Shown here piece by piece: positions 36,415 to 44,475 of a stretch of DNA of 64,000 nucleotides (position 1 is the stretch's first letter; every line of letters starts with the position of its first letter). A model generated the notes under the pieces. That model did no database searches. It was not told the DNA's origin and saw only the letters and a list, made by a program, of their open reading frames with translations. Location of the stretch: NCBI RefSeq assembly GCF_035989885.1, contig NZ_CP108518.1, positions 1,178,001 to 1,242,000 on the forward strand, given 5' to 3'. The stretch is from Streptomyces sp. NBC_01232 (lineage in GTDB: Bacteria; Actinomycetota; Actinomycetes; Streptomycetales; Streptomycetaceae). A program made the translations under genes and the position numbers.

Positions 36415-37533
36415 TCAGCGCGTCCGGATCAGGGCCGCGGCGCGCACGGCGGCGATGACCTGCGTGACGTCCTCGTCGCGCAGGTGCGGTCCCATCGGCA
36501 GGCTGAGCACCTGGTCGGCGATGGACTCCGCGAGGGGGTAGGTGCCGGCCGGCCACTTGGCGGCGTCCGCGTACGCCTGCGAGAGGTGCACCGGAACGGG
36601 GTAGTGGATCAGGGTGCCGATCCCCGCCTCGGTGAGGCTCGCCTGCATCCCGGCCCGGTCGTCGCAGCGGACGACGAACAGGTGCCACGCGTGCTCGGCC
36701 CAGTCGGCCACCTCCGGCAGCCGCACACCGGGCAGGCCGGCGAGTTCGGCCCGGTAGCGGTCGGCGATCCGCGCCCGACGGGCGTTCCAGCGTTCGAGGT
36801 GTCCGAGCTTGACCCGCAGCAGCGCCGCCTGCACTTCGTCGAGCCGGGAGTTGGTGGCGCGGATCTCGTGGTGGTACTTGCGCCGGGAACCGTAGTTGCG
36901 GAGCAGCCTGAGCCGGTCCGCCACTTCGGCGTCCGAGGTGAGCACGGCGCCGCCGTCGCCGAGCGCTCCGAGGTTCTTGCCGGGGTAGAAGCTGAACGCG
37001 GTCGCCGTGGTTCCGCCGCCGATCCGCTCACCCCGGTGCCGGGCGCCGTGCGCCTGGGCGGCGTCGTCCACGAGCGCGAGGCCGTGCCGGTCCGCGATCC
37101 GCCGCAGGGCGGCGAGGTCCGCGGGCTGGCCGTAGAGGTGGACCGGCATGATCGCCCGGGTGGACGGGGTGATGGCCGCCTCCACCAGCGCCGGGTCGAG
37201 GAGGTGGGTGCCCTCGTCCACCTCGACGGGGACCGGTGTCGCCCCGGCCGCCGACACGGACAGCCAGGTGGCGATGTAGGTGGCGCTGGGGACGATCACC
37301 TCGTCGCCGGCGCCGATCCCCAGGGCCCTCAGGGCCAGTTCGAGGGCATCGCACCCGCTGCCGACCGCCACGCAGTGCGCGGCGCCGCAGTAGGCGGCGA
37401 ACTCGGTCTCGAACGCGGTGAGTTCGTCGCCCAGCAGGAACCAGCCCGAGTCGACCACCCGGTGGTAGGCCGCGTCCAGCTCCTCGCGGATCTCGGCGTG
37501 CGGCGCCTTCAGGTCCAGGAAGGGGATCTTCAC
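36415..37533 (-). CDS. PLP-dependent NDP-3-keto-sugar aminotransferase
   Basis: A 372-residue DegT/DnrJ/EryC1-family aminotransferase. The PLP lysine is in SFYPGKNLGALGDGG, and the cofactor Asp in LVDDAAQAHGA. With the 3,4-ketoisomerase gene directly upstream, it should aminate C-3 of a TDP-3-keto-6-deoxyhexose, as RavAMT, FdtB and TylB do. GTG 37533 overlaps the ketoisomerase stop codon. A 112-base gap follows before the O-methyltransferase gene. Confidence 0.88.
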   Translation of the reverse strand: MKIPFLDLKAPHAEIREELDAAYHRVVDSGWFLLGDELTAFETEFAAYCGAAHCVAVGSGCDALELALRALGIGAGDEVIVPSATYIATWLSVSAAGATPVPVEVDEGTHLLDPALVEAAITPSTRAIMPVHLYGQPADLAALRRIADRHGLALVDDAAQAHGARHRGERIGGGTTATAFSFYPGKNLGALGDGGAVLTSDAEVADRLRLLRNYGSRRKYHHEIRATNSRLDEVQAALLRVKLGHLERWNARRARIADRYRAELAGLPGVRLPEVADWAEHAWHLFVVRCDDRAGMQASLTEAGIGTLIHYPVPVHLSQAYADAAKWPAGTYPLAESIADQVLSLPMGPHLRDEDVTQVIAAVRAAALIRTR

Positions 37534-37973
37534 GCGAGCAGCCTCGCGTCGGCCGTGAACTCCTCGTACACACGGTAGTAGTCGGCCTCGTCGTAGTGTT
37601 CGGAGGCCAGCACGAGGGCGATGGCGCCCTCCGAGAAGTTCACGAGGGAGTTCCACACCATCGGTCCGATGTAGAGCCCCTGGTTCGGGTTGTCCAGGTG
37701 GTACCGGGAGGTGCCGGAGGTGTCGTCGACGGTGACGTCGAAGCTGCCGCGGACGGCGATGACGAACTGCTCCAGCCGGCGGTGCGCGTGGTCCCCGCGC
37801 ACCGACTTCACCGGCAGGTCGTAGAGGTAGAAGAAGCGCTTGATCTCGAATCCGATGTCCTTGACACCCTCCACGATGGACAGGCTCCCGCGGTCGTCGA
37901 CGACCGTCTGGAGGTCCATCAGCGTGCAAGGACGTACCTGGCCGACCGAACCGGTCGCCGATGACCTGGTCAT
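37530..37973 (-). CDS. TDP-4-keto-6-deoxyhexose 3,4-ketoisomerase
   Basis: A 147-residue cupin enzyme of the FdtA/QdtA/Tyl1a/RavIM family. It has the DDRGSL N-terminal motif, the catalytic His pair in GDHAHRRLEQ, and LYIGPMVWNSLVNF plus VLASEHYDEADYYR. It moves the keto group from C-4 to C-3 and sets the C-4 configuration. Whether the outcome is gluco (mycaminose-like) or galacto (ravidosamine-like) cannot be settled by eye. ATG 37973 overlaps the N-methyltransferase stop by one base. Confidence 0.88.
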   Translation of the reverse strand: MTRSSATGSVGQVRPCTLMDLQTVVDDRGSLSIVEGVKDIGFEIKRFFYLYDLPVKSVRGDHAHRRLEQFVIAVRGSFDVTVDDTSGTSRYHLDNPNQGLYIGPMVWNSLVNFSEGAIALVLASEHYDEADYYRVYEEFTADARLLA

Positions 37974-38752
37974 CACCACTCCTGGGCTGCTGCGCTGGAC
38001 GGGACGGTTTCCGTGCCGGGTGCGACGCCGATGAACAGGCCGCGGCCGGAAGGGCCGCCGGCCGTGTACGCGACCGTGAAGCCGGCCTTCTCGAAGGCCT
38101 GCTCGTACTGCTCCCGGGTGAAGAGGGACAGGACGTGGGTGTCGGAGAAGCGGCGCAGTCCCGCGGCCGGTTCGCCCACCGTGTACGCGACGCTCATCCG
38201 TGTGGTGGTGCCCTCCCGGACGGTGTGGGAGACGCGGGCGATGGTGCGTCCGTCGACCTCGACGACGGCGCCGCCGACGTACCCGTCGAGGAACTCGTCC
38301 GGGAACCACCACGGCTCGACCACCACCACCCCGCCGGGTGCCGTGTGCTCACGGAACACCCGCAGCGTCCGGTCGAGTTCGTCGGTCGACGCCATGTACC
38401 CGATGGAGCTGAAGAGGCAGGTGATCGCGTCGAAGGTGCGGCCGAGGCCGAAGGATCGCATGTCGTCCCGGTGGACGGTGACGCCCGGGAGCCGGCGCAC
38501 CGCGAGGGCGTGCATCCAGGGTGAGAGCTCGACCCCTTCCACGTGGTCGACGCTCTTGCGCAGGGCCTCCAGGTGCGTGCCGGTGCCGCAGGCCACGTCC
38601 AGGAGGCTGGAGACGGCGGACCGGTGTTCCCGCAGGACCCGCACGATGTCCTCGGCCTCGGCGGTGTAGTCCTTGCCCCGGCCGCGGTAGACCGCGTCGT
38701 AGATCTCGGCGTGCTCCGCGCCGTACGCCTGCTCCGCGCTGGAGGTGGTCAT
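37973..38752 (-). CDS. aminosugar N,N-dimethyltransferase
   Basis: A 259-residue SAM-dependent methyltransferase of the TylM1/DesVI/RavNMT type. The N-terminus AYGAEHAEIYDAVYRGRGKD and SAM motif LLDVACGTGTHL are typical, with the later block CLFSSIGYMAS. It should add two methyl groups to the 3-amino group of the TDP-sugar. ATG 38752 overlaps the glycosyltransferase stop (ATGA). Confidence 0.85.
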   Translation of the reverse strand: MTTSSAEQAYGAEHAEIYDAVYRGRGKDYTAEAEDIVRVLREHRSAVSSLLDVACGTGTHLEALRKSVDHVEGVELSPWMHALAVRRLPGVTVHRDDMRSFGLGRTFDAITCLFSSIGYMASTDELDRTLRVFREHTAPGGVVVVEPWWFPDEFLDGYVGGAVVEVDGRTIARVSHTVREGTTTRMSVAYTVGEPAAGLRRFSDTHVLSLFTREQYEQAFEKAGFTVAYTAGGPSGRGLFIGVAPGTETVPSSAAAQEW

Positions 38753-39888
38753 CGGCGCACCAGTCCTTCCAGGTCGGCGACCCGGTCATTGGGGGTGGGG
38801 AGCGAGTTGAGCTCCCGCGCGAGTTCCCGCGCCCGCTGGGCGTAGCCGTCGTCGGAGAGGACCTTGCGGCACGCCTCGAAGGTGCCGTCCGGCGATCCGT
38901 CACCCCGGTGGAGCACGATGCTCGAACCCTGCCGCTCCAGCATGCGCAGCGAGTCCTCGAAGGCCACGAACTGGTTGAGGACGACCTGGGGCGTGCCCGC
39001 CGCCATGGCGTTGAGCGCGGTGAGGCCTCCACTGTGGACGATCGTGTCGCAGGTGCGGACGAGGAACTCCAGCGGCACCCAGCCGCTGCGCACCTGCGGG
39101 AACAGGGTGCGCAGCTTCTCGCTCGCCTCCTCGTTCGCCGCGACGACGATCTCGGCGTCGAGCTCGGTGAGACGGGACACCAGCGCGCAGAGGTGGTCGA
39201 ACACCTGGGGCATCGCGGTGCGGAAGCTGCCGTAGGTGACGCACACCCGGGGACGCTCGGCCGGTGTGTACATCCACGGTTCGAGGGTGCGCTGGCGGTT
39301 GCCGGGCACCCACCTCATCGGCCGGCCGGGGCGTGCGCCGGGCGGTATCAGGCTCGGCGGGCAGAGGTCGAGGAACAGGTCCGGCTCGGGCAGCGAGCCG
39401 AGGTCCAGCAGGTCGAGCTCCGGGGCGAGTTCCTCGTTCGCGTGGCTCTCCGCACCGTCGAAGTGCAGCCAGTCCCAGGCCTGCCGGACGTACGGGATGC
39501 CGAGGTGGGCGGCCAGCAGTCCGGCCGCGTAGGCATCGGTGCCGCCGACGACGAGGTCGGGGCGCCAGCTCTTGGCGAGTTGCAGCAGGGCGTCGAGGCT
39601 GACCGCCGCCTGGCGGCCGAACCAGCGTCCCACGTACGGCAGTTCCTGGTCCGGGGACCAGGGGAACTCGATGGGTCCACCCGGCCGGTTCAGTTGCTTG
39701 ATGCTCTCCGTGGTGTGGCCGGCGGCCACGGGTACCGGTGGCAGTCCGACGGCCTCGATCGTGTCGGTGAGCTCGTCGAAGGCCGCGACGACGATCTCGT
39801 GCCCGGCGTTGCGCACCGCCGTCGCGAGCGGGGTCAGGGCGAATACGCCGGCCGGACTCGTTCCTGCGGCGATGAAGAGGACTTTCAT
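38749..39888 (-). CDS. glycosyltransferase, candidate C-glycosyltransferase
   Basis: A 379-residue GT-B glycosyltransferase of family GT1 (GAGTSP-like N-terminus AAGTSPAGVFALTPLA; donor-binding HSGGLTALNAMAAGTPQV). No DesVIII-type helper protein gene is present. In this pathway the sugar is expected to be joined through carbon to the aromatic core, as by GilGT and RavGT. It is the first gene of the sugar operon, with AAAGGAG before ATG 39888, downstream of the conserved promoter at 40170-40198. Confidence 0.85.
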   Translation of the reverse strand: MKVLFIAAGTSPAGVFALTPLATAVRNAGHEIVVAAFDELTDTIEAVGLPPVPVAAGHTTESIKQLNRPGGPIEFPWSPDQELPYVGRWFGRQAAVSLDALLQLAKSWRPDLVVGGTDAYAAGLLAAHLGIPYVRQAWDWLHFDGAESHANEELAPELDLLDLGSLPEPDLFLDLCPPSLIPPGARPGRPMRWVPGNRQRTLEPWMYTPAERPRVCVTYGSFRTAMPQVFDHLCALVSRLTELDAEIVVAANEEASEKLRTLFPQVRSGWVPLEFLVRTCDTIVHSGGLTALNAMAAGTPQVVLNQFVAFEDSLRMLERQGSSIVLHRGDGSPDGTFEACRKVLSDDGYAQRARELARELNSLPTPNDRVADLEGLVRR

Positions 39889-40169
39889 GCATCTCCTTTG
39901 GTCTGGCCGTCCTGGAGGCATGGCTGCGCCGCCCCGCCCGGCCGATGACGTTCGGGCGCGGGTGACCACGCCTGGCGGGAGGCGGGCGGGAGCGGAGGGA
40001 TCGGTGCCCATGCGGAGGAGCGGCCCCGGACTTCACGGGCGGGGAGCCGTCGGGCGGGTCGCTCGGCCAGTCCAGGGGGACACCGGCACACGGGCGGGTG
40101 TCACGGCTGGGCTACTGGCGGAGGAGGCGGAACGGGGCCTCTGGGCACACACGTTCCAAGATGAAGGCA
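39889..40169 (-). other. long leader between promoter and glycosyltransferase gene
   Basis: This stretch of about 280 bases lies between the candidate promoter and the glycosyltransferase start codon. I see no gene with plausible coding character and no clear hairpin. It could hold regulatory sites. Confidence 0.4.
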
Positions 40170-40198
40170 ATCTTCTTCGCAGCAGGTCGGGTTGTCAA
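40170..40198 (-). promoter_or_regulatory. conserved cluster promoter, sugar/tailoring operon
   Basis: On the minus strand TTGACA (40193-40198), a 17-base spacer, then GAAGAT (40170-40175). The -35 block continues as ACCCGAC, shared with two other promoters in this cluster. The TGA inside TTGACA is the marR stop codon, so the promoter is embedded in the 3' end of that gene. Confidence 0.65.
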
Positions 40199-40713
40199 GC
40201 ACGCCGTGGGGCACGGGTGCCCGGCCGGGGCGCCTGGTACTCGTCCGAGAGCAGCGAGTCCATCGTCCCGCGGAGGTGGCCGATGAAGTCCTCGAACTGG
40301 CGCAGCTGTTCGGGTGCGTACGTCGCCATCTCCGCGGCCATGCGGATGGCGTAGGGGCCGAAGAACTCCTCCGCGCGCGGCCGGACATGGGCGCTGCTGC
40401 GCAGCGTCACGATCCTGCGGTCGCTGTGTTCGCGGGTGCGGGCGATGTGCCCCGCCCCCTCCAGGCGGTTCAGCAGGGCGGCCGTGGCGCCGGAGGACAG
40501 GGATATGCGTTCGCTCAGCCGGGCGGGGGACAGGGGTGCGCCCTTGTCCTCGGCGTACAGGATCTCCGCCAGCGCCGCGGCGTCGGTGGAGTGCAGTCCC
40601 AGCCAGAGGGCGAAGCGCCGGGTGAACTCGGTGTAGTTCGCACCGAAGGCCCTCAGCCCGTCCATGAGCCGGTCGCGCTGCGCCTCGAGGCCGCCCAACT
40701 CCGGCTTCTCCAT
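40195..40713 (-). CDS. MarR-family regulator 1
   Basis: A 172-residue winged-helix MarR protein (SPARLSERISLSSGATAALLNRLEGAGHIAR, HSDRRIVTL). It is a close paralogue of the MarR protein at the other end of the cluster: both share GANYTEFTRRFA and LGLHSTDAAAL. It is divergent from the MFS exporter gene, with a palindrome over the exporter promoter, so it probably represses export until a pathway intermediate or product binds. ATG 40713 has GGAAGGGG upstream. Confidence 0.88.
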   Translation of the reverse strand: MEKPELGGLEAQRDRLMDGLRAFGANYTEFTRRFALWLGLHSTDAAALAEILYAEDKGAPLSPARLSERISLSSGATAALLNRLEGAGHIARTREHSDRRIVTLRSSAHVRPRAEEFFGPYAIRMAAEMATYAPEQLRQFEDFIGHLRGTMDSLLSDEYQAPRPGTRAPRRA

Positions 40714-40763
40714 TCACGTACCCCTTCCGATCCTCGCCACCGACGCACTGTTTCGCGGCTCGG

Positions 40764-40802
40764 TTGACAACCCGACTCCCTCAAACTACCTTCACCGTGA
40801 AG
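40764..40802 (+). promoter_or_regulatory. exporter promoter with overlapping palindromic operator
   Basis: TTGACA (40764-40769), a 17-base spacer and TACCTT (40787-40792) form a near-consensus promoter facing the MFS gene. The -10 region overlaps the palindrome CTTCAC-C-GTGAAG (40790-40802). The -35 block continues ACCCGAC, as in the other cluster promoters. Repression by the divergent MarR is the simplest reading. Confidence 0.7.
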
Positions 40803-40823
40803 ATACCCTAGAGTGGAGGCATC

Positions 40824-42446
40824 TTGAATACCACAGCAGACCCGGAGTCCCCTCCCATGAGCAGGTGGCTCGGCCTCATCGCCGTGTCTCTGGGTGTGGC
40901 CCTGATCGTCGTGGACATCACGATCGTGAACGTGATCCTCGCCCCGATCATCGAGGACCTCTCGGTCGACTCGGTCGAGGCCCAGTGGATCCAGGAGTCC
41001 TACGCGATCGTCTTCGCCGCGCTGCTCCTGCTCACCGGCCGGCTCTCCGACCTGCACGGCGCCCGCAAGATCTTCCTCATCGGCCTCGCCGTGTTCGGCG
41101 CCACGAGCCTGCTGGCCGCGGTCGCGCCGAGCGGCGGCATGCTGATCCTGGCCCGGTTCCTGCAGGGCATCGGCGGAGCCATGATCCTGCCGTCGTCGCT
41201 CGCCATGGTGAACGCGACCTTCACGGGCAAGGCCCGGGGCCAGGCGTTCGCCATCTGGGGATCGACCATCGGCGCCGCCGCGGCCGTCGGTCCGCTGCTG
41301 GGCGGCTGGCTCGCGGACTTCTCCTGGCGCTGGGCCTTCGGCATCAACATCCCGCTGGTGGCCCTGATCACGGCGGGCATCCTGATCTACCTGCCCCCGT
41401 CGCCCCGCACCCAGGGCCGCGTCGACGTCATCGGCAGCATCCTGTCCGTGATCGGGCTCGGCTTCCTGGCGTTCGGACTGATCGAGGGCCGCAACTACGG
41501 CTGGCTGGTCACCACCGAACCGCTGAGCATCGGCGGGATCTCCTGGAGCGCCGGCCCGTCCCCCGTGTTCGTCTCGTTCCTCGTGTCGGCACTGGTCCTG
41601 TTCGCCTTCTGGCGCCGGCAGGCAGCACTCGGCCGCAAGAACGACGAGCCCCTGATGGACGTGCGGCTCTTCTCCATCCCCTCGTTCCGCAACGGCAACG
41701 TGGTGACGCTCATCGTCGGCCTCGGCGAATTCGGCATCATCGCGGTGCTGCCCCTGTGGCTGCAGTTCGCCCTGGACTACAGCGCCTTCCAGGCGGGGCT
41801 CGCTCTCGTCGCCCTCGCCGTCGGCAGCTTCTGCGCGAGCGGTGCGAGCTTCTCGATGTCGGCCTCCGCACTGGCGCAGGTACGGATCGGCCTGCTCCTC
41901 GAGGCCGTCGGCCTGGTCCTCCTCGGCCTGATCGCCGCCACCGACAGCGCCTGGTGGCTGATCGCGATCGCCCTGTTCCTCTACGGCATCGGCGTCGGGT
42001 TCGCCACGGCCCAGGTCACCAACATCGTCCTCGTGGACGTGCCCGCCGAGAGCGCGGGGCAGGGCTCGGGCATCCAGAGCGCGGCACGCGAACTGGGTTC
42101 CGCACTCGGCATCGCCGTCCTGACAACGCTGTTCTTCAGCTCGCTCGCCTCGACCCTGCAAGGCCGCCTGACCGATGCAGGACTCTCGGGCAAGGACGCG
42201 GAGCAGCTCAGCGGGGTCGTGACGGACACCGCCGGATCGGTGATCCCCTCGCTCTCGGCCGACCCGTCGACCGCATCGGCCGCGGACGCCGCACGTGAGG
42301 CGATGACCGTCGGGCTCGAACTGTCCAGTTACGTCTGCGCCGGGCTGCTGGTGCTGGCGCTCGCGGCCACGCTGTTCGTCACGCCGAGGTCCGCGGCCGC
42401 AGCCGAGAAGTCCGAGCCCTCACTGCAGGAACCCAGCCCGCACTGA
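40824..42446 (+). CDS. MFS drug exporter (DHA2/EmrB-QacA type)
   Basis: A 540-residue membrane protein with about 14 hydrophobic segments, typical of proton-driven drug exporters (WIQESYAIVFAALLLLTGRL, RFLQGIGGAMILPSSLA). It is the only transporter in the cluster and the best candidate for product export and self-resistance, like GilJ-type proteins. The TTG start at 40824 has GGAGG 4 bases upstream; ATG 40857 is an alternative. Divergent control by MarR 1 is likely. Confidence 0.88.
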   Translation: MNTTADPESPPMSRWLGLIAVSLGVALIVVDITIVNVILAPIIEDLSVDSVEAQWIQESYAIVFAALLLLTGRLSDLHGARKIFLIGLAVFGATSLLAAVAPSGGMLILARFLQGIGGAMILPSSLAMVNATFTGKARGQAFAIWGSTIGAAAAVGPLLGGWLADFSWRWAFGINIPLVALITAGILIYLPPSPRTQGRVDVIGSILSVIGLGFLAFGLIEGRNYGWLVTTEPLSIGGISWSAGPSPVFVSFLVSALVLFAFWRRQAALGRKNDEPLMDVRLFSIPSFRNGNVVTLIVGLGEFGIIAVLPLWLQFALDYSAFQAGLALVALAVGSFCASGASFSMSASALAQVRIGLLLEAVGLVLLGLIAATDSAWWLIAIALFLYGIGVGFATAQVTNIVLVDVPAESAGQGSGIQSAARELGSALGIAVLTTLFFSSLASTLQGRLTDAGLSGKDAEQLSGVVTDTAGSVIPSLSADPSTASAADAAREAMTVGLELSSYVCAGLLVLALAATLFVTPRSAAAAEKSEPSLQEPSPH

Positions 42447-42450
42447 GCCC

Positions 42451-42475
42451 CCGCGCACTCGGACCAAGTGCGCGG
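42451..42475 (+). terminator. hairpin after the exporter gene
   Basis: CCGCGCACT (42451-42459) and AGTGCGCGG (42467-42475) form a 9-bp stem with a 7-base loop, 5 bases after the exporter stop codon. Confidence 0.55.
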
Positions 42476-42756
42476 CCACCGGGCGCCGACCCCGCGGCGG
42501 CGCCCCCGGAGACGACCCGGTCGGCGGGTTCCATTCCCCCGTAGCCCCCGGCCGGGTCACCCCCGTTCGATGGAAATCCGGTTTCACATCCCGGAATCCC
42601 GGGACGGAACACCGTCCCGGGTTCCGCGAGATTTCGCCTACGTCAACCCAGGGGCAGCAAAATTTTTTCTGTACAACTACCCACCGGAAGCTAGGATCCT
42701 GACCAGGCCAGCGCCATCGCACGCTGCAGGACACTCGCGTTCACCCTGGAGGGAAA
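42476..42756 (+). other. regulatory leader before the LuxR-type regulator
   Basis: This region of about 280 bases has no gene. It holds a second hairpin (CCCGGGACGG/CCGTCCCGGG, 42598-42621), an AT-rich patch with a T run near 42660, and a -10-like TAGGAT at 42692-42697, so it probably carries the promoter of the regulator. Confidence 0.45.
42598..42621. terminator. 10-bp hairpin upstream of the LuxR regulator
   Basis: CCCGGGACGG and CCGTCCCGGG flank an AACA loop. It may back up termination from the exporter gene or insulate the regulator promoter. Confidence 0.5.
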
Positions 42757-43362
42757 GTGACTACAGTTCTGCTCGCCGAAGACGTTTGCATGGTACGGGG
42801 GGCGTTCCTTGCATTGTTCGCACGGGAAGCTGACATCGATGTCGTAGCAGACCTCGGAGACAGCAGGGAAATACTGCCGGCAGCCCGGCTCCACAAGCCG
42901 GACGTCGCAGTGATCGATATAGACATGCCCGGTCAGGACGACCTGTCGATTATCCAGGAGATCCACGATGAATTACCGGGCACCCGCACGCTGATACTCA
43001 CGCATCACTGGCGCCCGACGATCGTGCGCCGCGCACTGGACATGAGGGTCGACGGATTCCTCGTCAAGTGCTCCCCGCCGGAGAAGCTCGTGAGCACCGT
43101 GCGCGACCTCGCCGCAGGACATCGCGTGATCGACGCGGACCTCGCCGTGTCCGCATGGCAGGCGCCGATCCCCCCGCTCACCGAGCGTCAGCTCGAGGTG
43201 CTGAGACTCGCCGCGGCCGGCGAGGGCGTTCCCGACATCGCGGCGCGGCTCAACCTCTCCCCCGGCACCATCCGCAACTACCTGACCTCGGTGACGGCCA
43301 AGCTCAACGCGCGCACCCGCATGGACGCGGTCCGCATCGCGGCGGACGCCGGCTGGCTGTGA
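42757..43362 (+). CDS. orphan NarL/LuxR-type response regulator, TTA codon
   Basis: A 201-residue response regulator. The receiver domain (residues 1-120) has likely phospho-acceptor D54 (VIDIDMPG) and the conserved Lys in GFLVKCSP. A LuxR-type HTH follows (LTERQLEVLRLAAAGEGVPDIA). No histidine kinase gene is nearby, so it may be unphosphorylated or respond to a ligand. Codon 73 is TTA (42973-42975), which in Streptomyces makes translation depend on the bldA tRNA. GTG 42757 has GGAGGG upstream. With the next gene it resembles the OvmW/OvmZ activator pair of oviedomycin clusters. Confidence 0.85.
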   Translation: MTTVLLAEDVCMVRGAFLALFAREADIDVVADLGDSREILPAARLHKPDVAVIDIDMPGQDDLSIIQEIHDELPGTRTLILTHHWRPTIVRRALDMRVDGFLVKCSPPEKLVSTVRDLAAGHRVIDADLAVSAWQAPIPPLTERQLEVLRLAAAGEGVPDIAARLNLSPGTIRNYLTSVTAKLNARTRMDAVRIAADAGWL

Positions 43363-43573
43363 CGGGCGACGCGCCCCGTCCGCCAAAAGAAGTACCGGAT
43401 ATTCCCCGGGCCCGCCAGTGAATGCATCACACGGAGGGTGTGAGATTCTCATGACCCCACCGGACGATTCCATAATGCATTGATGATGAAGACACTCCCG
43501 CATGGAGGCAATCTGACTTACGTTGGAGGCGGCCGGTTCCCGAGGCCGAAACAAGGGGGAAGTAGACAGTCTT

Positions 43574-44374
43574 ATGGGATGCCCAACCAAATACCGCCAT
43601 CATGCTTCTGAAAACCCGCCCACATGTGTTTCGAATACCGCGGACTGCACGTTGTGCGACAGCTGCAGAGAACAGATCGCCTCGTGCTTGAGTGAGTTGC
43701 CCGCCCTCTACTTGTCCTGCGAGCTCTCGCTCGCGGGAACCCGCACGCCACGCGAGAGAGTTTCGAGTTCGAACAGCCGGCAGGAAATGCCGTTCAACGC
43801 GGAAGCCGCCGAAGTGCGTTCCTCCGTCAGATCCGTCCTGGCCTCCTGGGCATCCCTCGTCGCACAAGAGCGCGGGCTCGATGCACCGCAGCGCGATGTC
43901 GTCCAGATGGCACGGTTCATCCATGAGAACATCCCGTGGCTTTCCGGCCATTCTGCGGCCGGCGAGGCAGTCGAGGAGTTCAGCATGCTGACCCGCCGCG
44001 CGCGACGGGCGAGCGAACCCCGGGCTGTACGGGTCGTCCCGCTCGGCGACTGCATGCACCCGAGCTGTACCGGCAAGCTCCGGGCCGTGGTCAAGGTCGT
44101 CTCCGGCACCCGCTCGAAGCCGTCGGAGATCCGGTGCAGCGTCGACGACACGCACTGGTGGGCCTCGGACGAATGGGCGGCGCTGGCAGCGTGCGTACAG
44201 AGCCACACGACGTCCCGCCGCGCCTGGTACAGCGTTTCGGACATCGCGGCGCTCTGGAACATGCCCAACGGCAGCATCTACCGGCTCGCCAGCCAGTACC
44301 GGTGGCGTCGCCGCAAGGTCTCGGGCAAGGTCTTCTACCACGCGTCGGACGTCAACGACGCGCAGAAGCCCTGA
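43574..44374 (+). CDS. Cys-rich HTH protein, OvmZ-like pathway regulator
   Basis: A 266-residue protein. The N-terminus has closely spaced cysteines (C18, C25, C28, C31, C38) and a second possible zinc site lies near DCMHPSCTGK. The C-terminus is a MerR/excisionase-like HTH (WYSVSDIAALWNMPNGSIYRLA). The layout resembles OvmZ-like proteins that sit beside a LuxR regulator in angucycline clusters. The start is uncertain: ATG 43574 was chosen, with an in-frame TTG at 43523. The 211-base gap before it shows no other feature. Confidence 0.65.
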   Translation: MGCPTKYRHHASENPPTCVSNTADCTLCDSCREQIASCLSELPALYLSCELSLAGTRTPRERVSSSNSRQEMPFNAEAAEVRSSVRSVLASWASLVAQERGLDAPQRDVVQMARFIHENIPWLSGHSAAGEAVEEFSMLTRRARRASEPRAVRVVPLGDCMHPSCTGKLRAVVKVVSGTRSKPSEIRCSVDDTHWWASDEWAALAACVQSHTTSRRAWYSVSDIAALWNMPNGSIYRLASQYRWRRRKVSGKVFYHASDVNDAQKP

Positions 44375-44406
44375 TCCAGGGGTCATGAAGTCCTGACGTC
44401 GAAAAA

Positions 44407-44438
44407 GCGGGGTGCCGGCGCATGCGCCGGCACCCCGC
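44407..44438 (-). terminator. terminator of the PKS operon
   Basis: Arms 44407-44420 and 44425-44438 pair perfectly around CATG. Read leftward the stem is followed by five T residues, a standard factor-independent terminator about 40 bases after the last PKS gene. Confidence 0.85.
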
Positions 44439-44475
44439 CTCCGTGCGCGGCCCGCAGATCCTGCCCCGCCCGGGA

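Noticed and set aside
43523..43573. TTG start giving a longer OvmZ-like protein
   Set aside because: The TTG has its GGAGG too far upstream (about 15 bases), so ATG 43574 was kept, with low certainty.
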